A DNA stretch of 64,000 nucleotides from JABDMH01 sp965222645 (GTDB lineage: Bacteria; Bacteroidota; Bacteroidia; Chitinophagales; Saprospiraceae): contig OZ244968.1 of assembly GCA_965222645.1 (NCBI GenBank), positions 2,666,001 to 2,730,000 on the forward strand. The letters are read 5' to 3'. Position numbers and translations under genes: made by a program. Below are positions 16,523 to 25,908 of the stretch, one piece after another (position 1 is the first letter of the stretch; each line of letters begins with the position of its first letter). Below the pieces are notes generated by a model that was not told where the DNA came from, made no database searches, and saw only the letters and a list, made by a program, of their open reading frames with translations.

Positions 16523-18103
16523 CTAATCCCTTTTTACCACTCCATATTGCTCGCGTAATTGAGCAAGTCTTACTTCCAGATTCTCCTGGATTTTCTCATA
16601 TTCTTTTTTACCAAAAAGATTTTCCATTTCCTGCGGATCACTTTTTAAATCGTAAAGCTCCCAATGATCGATATCGTTATAAAAATGAATGAGTTTGTAG
16701 CGATCATTTCGCACTCCATAGTGCTGCTTTACAGTATGCCATCCGTGAGGATATTCGTAATAGTGATAGTAGATCGCATCTCTCCATACGGGATCAGGGT
16801 CTGCCTCTAGAATGGGTCGCAGCGATAATCCCTGCATCCCTTCCGGAATGTTTGCCCCGGCATAGTCTAGGAAGGTAGGCGCAAAGTCCAGATTCTGCAC
16901 AAGCGCCTCTGATACCTGTGCAGGCCGGACTACTGCGGGATATCTCACTACCAGTGGCATACCGAGGCTCTCCTCATACATAAATCGCTTGTCATACCAT
17001 CCGTGCTCACCCAAATAAAATCCCTGATCGGAAGTATAAATGACTATTGTGCTTTCAGTAAGATTGTTCTCGTCTAAATATCTTAATACTCTACCGACAT
17101 TATCATCTACGGCTTTCACGCATCGTAAATAGTCCTTCATATATCGCTGATATTTCCATCGGACCAGATCTTTTCCTGTTGACAGGTTGCGTTTAAATTC
17201 CTCATTTATTGGATCGTAATGGGCATCCCATTTTTTGCGCTGTGCTTCTGTGAGTCTATCGTACATATTTTTCCATCCAGCTTCGCGATCCACTACAGTG
17301 CCCACCCCAGCGCCCCCAGTATTCGGATCTTTGCCTGGGTAAGAGTCGGCATGCAATTTCATGTCGCCTGATAAAAACATATCTGCAATGCGCATATCTG
17401 CCTGTTCTGCTGCAGGCCTCCCTTCATAATTGTCAAATAATGTAGGGGGCTCCGGGATATCTTCACCGGCATACAAATGTAAATCATCCACATTCGGCAT
17501 CCAGTTGCGATGCGGTGCCTTGTGATGGTAAAGGAGGCAAAATGGTTTTGATGTGTCTCGTTTATTTAAAAAATCAAGGGCAATATCCGTGATTACTTCG
17601 GTAGTGTATCCCTCCACGATAGAGGTATCTTCCTTGCCGGCAATCCGGGGCTGATAGTATTCGCCTTGTCCCATCAGAATTTTCCAAAAATCAAATCCCG
17701 TAGGTTCTGTCTTCAAGTGCCACTTGCCCACTATGGCAGTTTCGTACCCGGCCTGTTGAAGAAGCTTCGGAAAAGTCATCTGAGATCCATCAAAATGATC
17801 CCGGTTATCGCGAAGTCCATTTAAGTGGCTAAACTTTCCGGTGAGTAAGGTAGCACGCGATGGAGCACAAATGGAATTAGTGACAAAGCTATTCTTAAAG
17901 AGTATGCCTTCACGTGCAATTCGATCTATGTTTGGAGTATTGATCAAGGTACTTCCATATGCACTGATGGCTTGTTCGGCATGATCATCAGACATGATAA
18001 ATAAGATGTTGGGCTGCCGGTCTAATGTATTCTCCTGTTTTTCCTGAGTGCTCTTACATCCAGCCAGCGTCAACAATAAAAAAAGATAATACAACGGTCT
18101 CAT
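16523..18103 (-). CDS. Lipoprotein sulfatase, family S1 (second copy)
   Basis: ATG at 18103 gives a 526-residue enzyme with a lipoprotein signal, MRPLYYLFLLLTLAGC, lipidated at Cys16. The metal-binding opening is PNILFIMSDDHAEQAISAYG and the signature is CAPSRATLLTGKFSH, with Cys79 as the predicted formylglycine precursor. Other active-site segments are AIVGKWHLKTEPTGFD, LLYHHKAPHRNW and IVIYTSDQGFYLGEHGWYDK. A C-terminal subdomain of the DUF4976 kind follows (YYHYYEYPHGWHTVKQHYG). The D-Q-G-F-Y-L-G-E-H motif is typical of iduronate-2-sulfatase-like and N-acetylglucosamine-6-sulfatase-like enzymes; substrate cannot be fixed. It differs clearly from the sulfatase at 10 kb, so the pair is not a recent duplication. 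Confidence 0.92.
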   Translation of the reverse strand: MRPLYYLFLLLTLAGCKSTQEKQENTLDRQPNILFIMSDDHAEQAISAYGSTLINTPNIDRIAREGILFKNSFVTNSICAPSRATLLTGKFSHLNGLRDNRDHFDGSQMTFPKLLQQAGYETAIVGKWHLKTEPTGFDFWKILMGQGEYYQPRIAGKEDTSIVEGYTTEVITDIALDFLNKRDTSKPFCLLYHHKAPHRNWMPNVDDLHLYAGEDIPEPPTLFDNYEGRPAAEQADMRIADMFLSGDMKLHADSYPGKDPNTGGAGVGTVVDREAGWKNMYDRLTEAQRKKWDAHYDPINEEFKRNLSTGKDLVRWKYQRYMKDYLRCVKAVDDNVGRVLRYLDENNLTESTIVIYTSDQGFYLGEHGWYDKRFMYEESLGMPLVVRYPAVVRPAQVSEALVQNLDFAPTFLDYAGANIPEGMQGLSLRPILEADPDPVWRDAIYYHYYEYPHGWHTVKQHYGVRNDRYKLIHFYNDIDHWELYDLKSDPQEMENLFGKKEYEKIQENLEVRLAQLREQYGVVKRD

Positions 18104-18423
18104 GCTATCCTGATTTTGTCCGAAAATAGCAATTAAATTCCGGTGCTTTTTTATGAGAATACTTAGAGTCTGTAACCGAGACAAATAAAGGTGCTGAGTC
18201 GCGACTGAAATACAAGAGACCACTCCGTCTTAAAGATGCCAGTTATGGGCATCAAATACCCAAGTCCGATTTCAAAGTATAACCTGCGCTTGACAGAGGT
18301 CATATCCAAATTGGATTTAAACTCTGTGCTCCCCTTATTGAAAAATGCCTGCGAGATACCACACCCAGAAGACCGGGATCTACAGAAGATTTTCTTTGAT
18401 CTTGAGTCACCATTAAATAAACC
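18104..18423. other. Non-coding stretch between sulfatase and lipoprotein genes
   Basis: No gene is supported. A 63-codon plus-strand open frame (18236-18427) overlaps the end of the lipoprotein gene and shows no family resemblance. The promoter of the sulfatase gene should be here, but no exact TAnnTTTG box was found. Confidence 0.4.
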
Positions 18424-19599
18424 CTAAACTAGCAAGTCATGGAATCTACTTTTTCGCATGGCCTTTCTTATCGCCGGGTCAATCTCACCGATTAAATCGT
18501 GAATCATCTGCCTGTCTGATGGAAATGGCAGTGGCGCAATTCCAACCAGATCAAGTGAGCTCTTGCTCAAAGCTCGTTTGTCTCCCCTGAATGTACCATA
18601 GAAATGCTCGAATATCAGATCCTGATGAAAACCAAAATGGTCTCTCTCACCTGAAAATACGTCTGTTGTCACGATTCTCCCTCTCACAAATGCTTTTTTC
18701 AACTGATGTGCCTTGACCACATGTGCCTTAACTTTTTTAATGACTGATTTCTTAATATCATTTCCGAGTGAATCTTTTGCTACATTTCCATTTTCATCCA
18801 GGACATACTCCCACCCGTCCTCTATTTCTCTTTTTTCAACAAGTCTTTTTTCATTAATTCTCTCCGGACTAATTTCCAATTCATCTATAATTATATCGAT
18901 CTCATAATCCGCAAATGCCATTCCTTCTTCAAAATGATACTTCACCCAACGATCATCGCGAAAATTACTGCGATAGATATCACGTGCCAGACGGGGAGAA
19001 ATATACTCGTAACTATTATTTACTAATTGTACAGAGACATGGGTGACGCCCAGCTCCTGAGCCTCTTTTTGCAATGCATCAATATTCTTATAGTGGGACC
19101 TGTATCTCCGGATTCGATCTATTTGATCATATGCTGATCTACCTGCTATTTTATCACCCTCTTTAGCATCTGCCAAAAATCTAATGACCTCCTGATAAGT
19201 GAGGTCGATAAAGCGTGTAACAGAATTATCATAGAGTTCCTTTGTTTTCACAAAAGCAAATTTTGCTTTAATCCCTTCATTTGACACTAATGGCAGAAGA
19301 CGCTCAATGGTTTCCTGGCGATTTTCTATTCGCTCTAATGTCACAATTGCCAAATGGACATCATCAGCAAAATCAGAGTCATAATTCTTTTGCACAATGT
19401 CCATATCACGCTCAGTAGCCTTATTAAATGCCTCGGCAATGGCCAGGACATATTTTGTCTTGATATTTCTTTTACCCCGGACCTTCTTGACTGCTTTTGC
19501 CAACGCTGCATCAAAATTGCCATCAACAATCATTTTATCTACTGAGCGGCAGCTTGCCATCAATGCCAAAATCGTAATTGTAAATATTATCGTTCTCAT
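18424..19599 (-). CDS. Conserved hypothetical lipoprotein
   Basis: The 391-residue protein begins MRTIIFTITILALMASC, a lipoprotein signal with Cys17 as the lipidation site. The mature part is rich in K, E, D and R. The first ~150 residues look helical and TPR-like (FDAALAKAVKKVRGKR, KTKYVLAIAEAFNKA). The second half contains a beta-rich region with a highly charged stretch near residues 240-310 (INEKRLVEKREIEDGWEYV, KKAFVRGRIVTTDVFSGER). I do not recognise a named family beyond conserved Bacteroidota lipoproteins. It probably sits on the periplasmic side of an envelope membrane. It is transcribed alone, divergently from the sugar dehydrogenase gene. Confidence 0.7.
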   Translation of the reverse strand: MRTIIFTITILALMASCRSVDKMIVDGNFDAALAKAVKKVRGKRNIKTKYVLAIAEAFNKATERDMDIVQKNYDSDFADDVHLAIVTLERIENRQETIERLLPLVSNEGIKAKFAFVKTKELYDNSVTRFIDLTYQEVIRFLADAKEGDKIAGRSAYDQIDRIRRYRSHYKNIDALQKEAQELGVTHVSVQLVNNSYEYISPRLARDIYRSNFRDDRWVKYHFEEGMAFADYEIDIIIDELEISPERINEKRLVEKREIEDGWEYVLDENGNVAKDSLGNDIKKSVIKKVKAHVVKAHQLKKAFVRGRIVTTDVFSGERDHFGFHQDLIFEHFYGTFRGDKRALSKSSLDLVGIAPLPFPSDRQMIHDLIGEIDPAIRKAMRKSRFHDLLV

Positions 19600-20027
19600 A
19601 ATTCAGTGGTTTTTATATAAGTCGCAAAACACACTCCCTCCTCTCTTAAAACTATGTTAATCTTTACCAAGCTGCACAGTCCTTTGCTGCACTGATCGTA
19701 TAGCCCGGGTCGATAGAAAACACAAGCTGCACGATCGATGATCGAGAACAGGTGCGGCTTTAAAACCATATAGCTGGTTTTCAGAGCTTCTCATTCAGTG
19801 GGCACTTGACCGTTCTGAATTGGATCGGACAGGAATGGCCTTGTGCGGTAATAGCCGTCAATGTTATAAACACTGGTAAGAAGCTTCATGCCCTTGCAGA
19901 TCTCAGTGCTTGCAAAAGTTTCTTGATCTGAAGATCATATAAGTAGCACAAATACGTTATAATTATGCTACTGGCCATATCCCTGTAATTACTTCACACT
20001 CATCTTTTTTTATTAAATTCAGTCAAT
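19600..20027. other. Divergent intergenic region without a gene
   Basis: 428 bases between the start codons of two divergent genes. No open frame of note, no tRNA and no exact TAnnTTTG box were seen. It must carry both promoters. Confidence 0.4.
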
Positions 20028-21461
20028 ATGAAATATCATGCCCACTGCCTAATTTTTGCCGTAATTGCACTATACAGTTTGCCAGCTATTGCTCAGCTAA
20101 CAGTGACACCATTTGCCAACGGTCTCAATAGGCCTGTGGATATAGCAAATGCCAGTGATGGTAGCGGAAGACTCTTTATTGTGGAGAAAGCCGGTACGGT
20201 CAGAATCCTGGACGAGGAAGGCCAGGTGCTAAATGGCGTCTACCTCGACATAACCTCAAAAGTGCTATCCGATGAATCAGAAGAAGGGCTTCTGACGATG
20301 GTCTTTCATCCGGATTTTTCTGCAAATGGTTACTTCTTCGTGTACTATACTGCTTTGGAAGGCAACACCAGATTGGGAATTATCGAGCGCTATAGAGCTG
20401 ACAATCCTGCCTCGAGCACCGTTGATCCAGCGACTTCCGAATTTGTCTATAGCGTGATCCAGCCTCAGGGAAACCACAATGGCGGTGACCTGGTTTTTGG
20501 ACCTGATGGAAATTTATATCTCGGTCTTGGCGATGGTGGTTCAGGTAATGATCCCGGTGAACGGAGCCAAAACCTGACAATTGCACTCGGCAAGATGATC
20601 CGGATCAATGTGGATCAGCTGCCCTATACCATCCCTGCTGACAATCCATTTGCCACAGCCGCAGGAGACACCATCAGAGAAATGTGGGCGTGGGGTCTCC
20701 GAAATCCCTGGAGATTCAGCTTTGACACCAATGGAGACCTGTGGATCGGCGATGTAGGCCAATCTGCTCGGGAAGAAATAGATTATGTACCATCGGATAA
20801 ACATGTGGCTGGTCTAAATTATGGTTGGGATTGCCGGGAAGGAGAGATTGAGTGTCCCGGTTGTGGAAATGATCATTGTGATAACTTAGATTTTACGGAA
20901 CCCTTTTACTGGTATGGCCCGGGCCCGGGACTTTCCGTCACTGGTGGCTATGTAATGCGAGGTGACTATTATCAAGAGTTTGAAGGCCAATACATCTTCG
21001 CAGATTATGCTGAAAACGAATTACTAACCTTGAAAATTACTGAAGCAGGAACTCCTGAAATCACTTCCGTCATGCCAGTACGCAAGATTTCTACCTTCGG
21101 CCTGGATGAAAAACAGCGTGTCTACGCGGCCAACTATTCGGAGGGAGTAATTTATCAGATATTGGAAGAAAATCTGAGTACTTCCTCGCAAGACGAAATC
21201 CCGGAAGAAGATTTTCATGTTCTGCCCAACCCGGCTTCAAGCTATGTAAGTATTTATCTCAGTTCGAAAATTAACACCGAGGAATTGAGATTCTTATCTC
21301 TCAGCGGAGCACTTTTAAAAAGATTGAAGTTTGACAGCACCACCAGAGAATCGAGATTTGATATCTCTGTCAGGGATCTGCCGAGAGGAGTCGTACTCAT
21401 CGAATTGGCACTTGAAAACGGTCGAACAAGCACACGTAAGATTATGCTTGTCGGTTCGTAA
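20028..21461 (+). CDS. Secreted PQQ-dependent sugar dehydrogenase-like protein with T9SS domain
   Basis: The 477-residue protein has a signal peptide (MKYHAHCLIFAVIALYSLPAIAQ) and then the six-bladed glucose/sorbosone dehydrogenase fold. Diagnostic segments are FANGLNRPVDIANA, RLFIVEKAGTVRIL, GLLTMVFHPDF, GNHNGGDLVFGPDGNLYLG with the histidine that acts as general base, LGDGGSGNDP, MWAWGLRNPWRFSFD and GDVGQSAREEIDYV. The insertion REGEIECPGCGNDHC is rich in cysteines. A type A T9SS tail starts at FHVLPNPASSYVSIYL. Relatives oxidise aldose sugars at C1 using PQQ. PQQ synthesis genes are not in the window. Location at the cell surface is inferred from the sorting domain. The haem-binding gene follows 59 bases downstream and could accept electrons. 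Confidence 0.87.
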   Translation: MKYHAHCLIFAVIALYSLPAIAQLTVTPFANGLNRPVDIANASDGSGRLFIVEKAGTVRILDEEGQVLNGVYLDITSKVLSDESEEGLLTMVFHPDFSANGYFFVYYTALEGNTRLGIIERYRADNPASSTVDPATSEFVYSVIQPQGNHNGGDLVFGPDGNLYLGLGDGGSGNDPGERSQNLTIALGKMIRINVDQLPYTIPADNPFATAAGDTIREMWAWGLRNPWRFSFDTNGDLWIGDVGQSAREEIDYVPSDKHVAGLNYGWDCREGEIECPGCGNDHCDNLDFTEPFYWYGPGPGLSVTGGYVMRGDYYQEFEGQYIFADYAENELLTLKITEAGTPEITSVMPVRKISTFGLDEKQRVYAANYSEGVIYQILEENLSTSSQDEIPEEDFHVLPNPASSYVSIYLSSKINTEELRFLSLSGALLKRLKFDSTTRESRFDISVRDLPRGVVLIELALENGRTSTRKIMLVGS

Positions 21462-21520
21462 ATACATTTTAAATAAGATGAATTTCGTATGTTCAATGTC
21501 GATTTCAAAATTAATCAGAA

Positions 21521-21985
21521 TTGAACAAGACATTGAAGAAAATCCTAATTGGATTATTGATCCTTCTCGTTTTAATGCAGTTTATAAGGATAGATAAAAC
21601 AAATCCCTCAAGCGATCCCAATCAAGACATCCTTAATGCATTAAAACCGCCTGATGATCTTGCCCATATGATGAAGGCCTCGTGCTATGATTGTCATTCC
21701 AATCACACCAGATATCCATGGTACACCAATATTGCACCTTTTTCTTTCTGGATTAAACACCATATTAATGAAGGGCGGGACCAGGTAAATTTTTCAGAAT
21801 GGGGTAGTTACACCAATAAAGTAGCCCATCACAAATTAGAAGAATGCTATGAGTATCTTTTAAATAGCGAGATGCCCTTACCGTCTTATCTTTGGCTCCA
21901 CAGCGAAGCAAAATTAAATGATGATCAAAGAAAAAAATTAGCTGGTTGGTTTGAGAAACAAATGGAAAATTACCCGCAAGAGTAA
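21521..21985 (+). CDS. Haem-binding domain protein (c-type CxxCH)
   Basis: This 154-residue protein starts with a membrane anchor or uncleaved signal (MNKTLKKILIGLLILLVLMQF). The rest matches the small Bacteroidota haem-binding domain: SCYDCHSNHTRYPWYTNIAPFSFWIKHH contains one CxxCH site, and SEMPLPSYLWLHSEAKLND has the conserved methionine-containing loop that may give the sixth haem ligand. The only usable start is TTG at 21521: an in-frame stop lies 9 bases upstream and no ATG precedes the anchor. It is probably an electron carrier on the periplasmic face. Its position after the sugar dehydrogenase gene suggests a partnership, which is inference. Confidence 0.85.
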   Translation: MNKTLKKILIGLLILLVLMQFIRIDKTNPSSDPNQDILNALKPPDDLAHMMKASCYDCHSNHTRYPWYTNIAPFSFWIKHHINEGRDQVNFSEWGSYTNKVAHHKLEECYEYLLNSEMPLPSYLWLHSEAKLNDDQRKKLAGWFEKQMENYPQE

Positions 21986-22464
21986 CAATTAAAATTAGTC
22001 TGATCTTTTTATAAATGACCTTGGAAAAAACTCTTAAAAAACTCTCAATATTCTTGTGGTACTGACGTAAGATTTTTGACTGAGGACGGTCGTTAAAAGC
22101 AAGGATTTTTCGCTCGAACAGCTTAAAGTTTTTAGGGCTTTTTTGCTCCTTTTTTTGGTTACAAATAATGAAGAATGATTAAAATTGGAACATTCCATAT
22201 AAAATAGCCCATGAACCCTACGACGAGTCCTCCTGAAGGTATTCGGAGCATGCCCACAGCAGTATTTTAATCCCGACTTAGCATCCATAGGTGGGCCCCA
22301 CACTTGGGTTGTAGCGTTAGATTTTATCCAGTGGAAAAGAATTGAGGTATAAAAATGTCATCATGTGTTAGATGAGGCCCAGGAGGCGAGTAAAATGTCA
22401 ATTATGTTAACCAATTGAGACTAATGGAGGCACTTTTTCCGTCCGGAGTAGGACTCTAGGATAT
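21986..22464. other. Non-coding stretch between convergent genes
   Basis: 479 bases lie between two convergent genes. An 89-codon minus-strand frame (22034-22303) is present but has no signal or recognisable motif and lacks family resemblance, so it is not called. Several A/T-rich runs occur near 22130-22160. Nothing else was identified. Confidence 0.4.
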
Positions 22465-24849
22465 TTACTTTGTCTTCTGTGATGACATAAATGTTGCTCT
22501 AAGAGCCCGGAGTCCATCTATTCCCTGCACAGGTTCGATCTCCAAATCTTCAATTTCGGGTTGTATCAGGCCTTTGGCTGCAAGGTCTTCAAGATATCTG
22601 GAATACAACAATTTATCTGACTCCTGGAGGTATACAATAGACATCTTATCCCCCTGAGTAAGTCGCTCCCTGGTCTCCTTAACTAGAGATTTATCTAGAT
22701 TTTTCTTAAGTATCTCAAAATGTGTATGTTGGCTCCCATCGATATCAAAGTGCTTTTCCTCTGTCCGGAATTTGATCGAAAGCCCATGACTCCTTGTAAG
22801 AATCAGGTACGAAAGAGACATATCCAAAGGTAGATCTTTTCTCAATTGTTCGAGTCTTCCATATATATCGCACATGCTCTGCACTTGCCACTTTCGCAAG
22901 TACCTGAAATGATGATCTTCAAATGTCACATCCTTTAATATGGACTGACCGGCATATATCGTATAATCAACACCGTCGGTCTTTGATTTTTCAAAATAAT
23001 GGGGAATTACTCTTTGTGTTATTTTCTCCTGCGCATCGAGATAATTTGCTATTGTCGAGTTAATCTTTTTTAGACTGATATCATACTTACTCCTTTGAGT
23101 ATAAATGAGATTTTGCTCGGAGTCCAGCTCGTCAAAATATGCATCGATTAATGTTGTGCTATCTTCATGATCAATCCGATGCTGATTTAGAAGCGGATGT
23201 ACTTCGTAAGTGATGAAATGATTTATTTCGTTCTCTCGATTGATATTAAATTCGATCTTGATATTCTCAATCTCCTCTGAAATCCTAGCAGAGAAAAGTT
23301 CAAGTTGTTCATCATCATCTTTTACAGCCAACTGGCTGATCAACGCATAAAGTAGATTCAAATTTTTATCTACATCGGTGTAGGCTGCCTCATTGCGAAT
23401 TAAAGTAGACTTTTTAATATCAATCTGTGCGTGTAAGGGATAAACATCCTCAAAGGTGATTCTATCGATGATCTTGTCTTCGCCTTTATTTTGCCCATAA
23501 AGAAAATCACAGGCTGCTTCCCAGAACCTCCACTGAACGCTGGGATGGATAGCAGTAAACTTCTCCTGCATCAGAGATTTAATATTATTATCGACAGCAT
23601 TCTTGTTTTCTTCAATGGCAACATCATAGAGAGGAAGAATTTCTTTTATTTTCAACTTAATAACATGTGTAAATACATAGGGTCTGGTAGAAGCAAGTTC
23701 CATTATCCCAATGATTTTCTTTTTGTGATCCCACAAAGGGACAACCATCAGTGATCTAAATCCTGCACTGATCAATTCGCCAATAAGATAGTCAGGTTGA
23801 GTGACATTCTTTAAATCAGAAATCACCTGAATCTTATTTAGTACGCATGCTGTCCTGTATACATTCTTTTCATCTGTCGTGAGGAGATAATCCACCACCC
23901 CTTCGATGATAGGATAATGTATTTCATACCTGGATGCCTTTGAAACATCAAAAGGAAAATCCAACGCGAAAATGCCAACTTCTACCTTGGGTAGATTCAA
24001 ATATACGCGTGTCAGATCAGCAACCTTAGTGGCGCTCTCACGTTCTAGCACGGACTCCGTGGTAAGCAACATCTTTCGCAGCCGTGACATAGTCTCCACC
24101 TCTGTTACATCATTCATTGTTGCAAGGAAAAATCCTTCGAATTGAAATACATCTGGAGAAAATGTTTCCAGCCAGAGGTCAGCATCATTTAAGTGACTCA
24201 AAAGAAAATCCAGTCGATCTGAGGGAATCTCCGGAGCGGCACCGACTGCTTTGACCTGTAGAAAGTCAAGTGTGGAGGTAGTCTTATAAAACCGGTCCAT
24301 ATTTGTCTCGCGATCATTGAGGCTAAACAAGAATGGCAATCCGTAATCCAGTGAAATATCGTAATACTTGTCCAATATTATAAAACATGCCCTAATCACA
24401 TACGGAACCTTGTCAAATTCGGTGAAGGTCTCGAAGTCCAACTGAACATTAGCATCTGATAGAAGGTCCTGAAGTCCCAGCGTGATAAAAAAGGGCTCTG
24501 TAGCAAAAGGAGGTGCGGCATATCCATAGGAAGTTTCTCCAATTACTAGGGGAAATACACCAGCGAAGAGAAGATGCACGATTTCATGATGCTCACTTAC
24601 AAATTGGCCAAGGTCATCATATGGGTCGGTTAGGGAAGGGTTTTCATCCACATATTGCCCAACCTGCATTGCAACTCCCCTCAGATGCGGATTGTCGGAA
24701 TCCTGCAGATCCATCCATTCCTGCACTAAGAGACGCATACTCAAGCGCGTACTGAACGGGAAATCGCTTAGACCCATCTTACTGCGAGCATCACGTAAGA
24801 TGCCTGCAGCTTTCCTCAGATCTGGATCAATATGTATTGCGGACGACAT
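22465..24849 (-). CDS. Large GAF-domain protein
   Basis: The product is 794 residues, with no signal peptide or membrane segment, so it is probably cytosolic. A GAF-like domain lies around residues 310-420: YHPIIEG-type IHYPIIEGVVDYLL, YRTACVLNKIQVISDLKN, and the core FRSLMVVPLWDHKKKIIGIMELAS. The N-terminal 280 residues are helical and hydrophobic in part, while the C-terminal half is helical and rich in charge (AVDNNIKSLMQEKF, INRENEINHFITYEVHPLL), without histidine kinase, GGDEF or PP2C motifs. Proteins of this size and layout occur across Bacteroidota. A sensory or scaffold role is likely, ligand unknown. The gene is monocistronic and has a consensus promoter box at 24903-24910. Confidence 0.75.
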   Translation of the reverse strand: MSSAIHIDPDLRKAAGILRDARSKMGLSDFPFSTRLSMRLLVQEWMDLQDSDNPHLRGVAMQVGQYVDENPSLTDPYDDLGQFVSEHHEIVHLLFAGVFPLVIGETSYGYAAPPFATEPFFITLGLQDLLSDANVQLDFETFTEFDKVPYVIRACFIILDKYYDISLDYGLPFLFSLNDRETNMDRFYKTTSTLDFLQVKAVGAAPEIPSDRLDFLLSHLNDADLWLETFSPDVFQFEGFFLATMNDVTEVETMSRLRKMLLTTESVLERESATKVADLTRVYLNLPKVEVGIFALDFPFDVSKASRYEIHYPIIEGVVDYLLTTDEKNVYRTACVLNKIQVISDLKNVTQPDYLIGELISAGFRSLMVVPLWDHKKKIIGIMELASTRPYVFTHVIKLKIKEILPLYDVAIEENKNAVDNNIKSLMQEKFTAIHPSVQWRFWEAACDFLYGQNKGEDKIIDRITFEDVYPLHAQIDIKKSTLIRNEAAYTDVDKNLNLLYALISQLAVKDDDEQLELFSARISEEIENIKIEFNINRENEINHFITYEVHPLLNQHRIDHEDSTTLIDAYFDELDSEQNLIYTQRSKYDISLKKINSTIANYLDAQEKITQRVIPHYFEKSKTDGVDYTIYAGQSILKDVTFEDHHFRYLRKWQVQSMCDIYGRLEQLRKDLPLDMSLSYLILTRSHGLSIKFRTEEKHFDIDGSQHTHFEILKKNLDKSLVKETRERLTQGDKMSIVYLQESDKLLYSRYLEDLAAKGLIQPEIEDLEIEPVQGIDGLRALRATFMSSQKTK

Positions 24850-24902
24850 AGTCTTTTCCAGCCGATAGCCTGTTTTTGTATGAAAGGGTATTATAAGTGC
24901 CG

Positions 24903-24910
24903 CAAAGGTA
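24903..24910 (-). promoter_or_regulatory. -7 box (TACCTTTG) of the GAF-protein gene
   Basis: Exact match to TAnnTTTG on the minus strand, giving a leader of about 50 bases before ATG 24849. The -33 element is unclear. Confidence 0.5.
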
Positions 24911-25011
24911 ACTTAAAAACCAAACAAAAAGTTGTGTCAGGCATCCAACTTTCATGGCTCAAAACTGTGTGGATTATTAGTTACCTTGAGTTATAATACA
25001 GGTATAGAAAG

Positions 25012-25890
25012 ATGAAGATTCTTCTTACATTATTTGTGATTTCAGCTTTGGTAGCGGGATTGTTTTTGCTACAAAGTAAAATAGTCGAACAGACTGAGGA
25101 AAGGCAAAGTAAATTGCAAGAAGAATGGATTGTCGGACAAAATAAATACCGCATTAATGTACCGGACAAAACATTATTCATGTCTTCAGAGTTACAAGAG
25201 ATATCGGGATTAGCATATTCGCCTGAAAAAAAGCAACTCATAGCTGTGCAGGACGAAGATGGAATAATATATTATATAAATTCTGAAGATGGGGACATTG
25301 AATCTCAGGTGAGGTTTGGAATCCGGGGTGATTATGAAGGTGTTGAAAAAGTCAATATGGACCTTTATGTTGTATCTAGCAAAGGGGACATCCATTATTG
25401 GGGCGAAAACGATCAAACAGGAGTGATTGAGACCTTTCTCAATAGTTCATACGATATTGAAGGCCTGGGCTACAATCCGACTGACCACACTCTGATCTTG
25501 GGTTGTAAAAGCAGCGGCAAACAGGAAACCCTTGAAAAGTCACGGAGAGCTCTATACTCATTTGACATAACCCAAAGGGAACTCCGAAAAGAACCCTATT
25601 TGGTGCTGGACTGCATTGAAATATCGAAGAAATTAAAGAGAAAAAAAACCACTCCGTATTTTAGCACCTCAGGACTTTGCGTAGACTCGGATGGATCTAT
25701 ATTCTTGATTTCATCAGTTGGCGGAGCTATTATTGTTGTTAAAGATGGAAAGATCCAGAATGTAGCAAATCTGGATAGGGCATTACATGTGCAACCTGAA
25801 GGTATCGCCATCGATGATAATGGTATATTGTATATCGCAACTGAAGCTCGAAAAGGAGTTGCTAAAATATATGGATTTAATCCACATTAA
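25012..25890 (+). CDS. SdiA-regulated-domain protein (membrane-anchored beta-propeller)
   Basis: The 292-residue protein starts with a membrane anchor (MKILLTLFVISALVAGLFLLQS). It then has the propeller typical of the SdiA-regulated family: LQEISGLAYSPEKKQLIAVQDEDG, FGIRGDYEGVEKVNMDLYVV, YDIEGLGYNPTDHTLILG, YFSTSGLCVDSDGSIFLIS and HVQPEGIAIDDNGILYIATE. The domain is named for regulation in enterobacteria and its biochemical role is not settled; it resembles esterase-like or YncE-type propellers. The HD-PycTM gene begins 18 bases after its stop, so the two are very likely cotranscribed. That link may matter for the role of either gene. Confidence 0.8.
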   Translation: MKILLTLFVISALVAGLFLLQSKIVEQTEERQSKLQEEWIVGQNKYRINVPDKTLFMSSELQEISGLAYSPEKKQLIAVQDEDGIIYYINSEDGDIESQVRFGIRGDYEGVEKVNMDLYVVSSKGDIHYWGENDQTGVIETFLNSSYDIEGLGYNPTDHTLILGCKSSGKQETLEKSRRALYSFDITQRELRKEPYLVLDCIEISKKLKRKKTTPYFSTSGLCVDSDGSIFLISSVGGAIIVVKDGKIQNVANLDRALHVQPEGIAIDDNGILYIATEARKGVAKIYGFNPH

Positions 25891-25908
25891 ATAGCTAAAA
25901 TTTGGACA

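Noticed and set aside
18236..18427. 63-codon plus-strand frame
   Set aside because: Overlaps the end of the lipoprotein gene; no signal, motif or neighbour supports it.
22034..22303. 89-codon minus-strand frame in a gene-free stretch
   Set aside because: Composition and lack of motif look like chance; left as non-coding.
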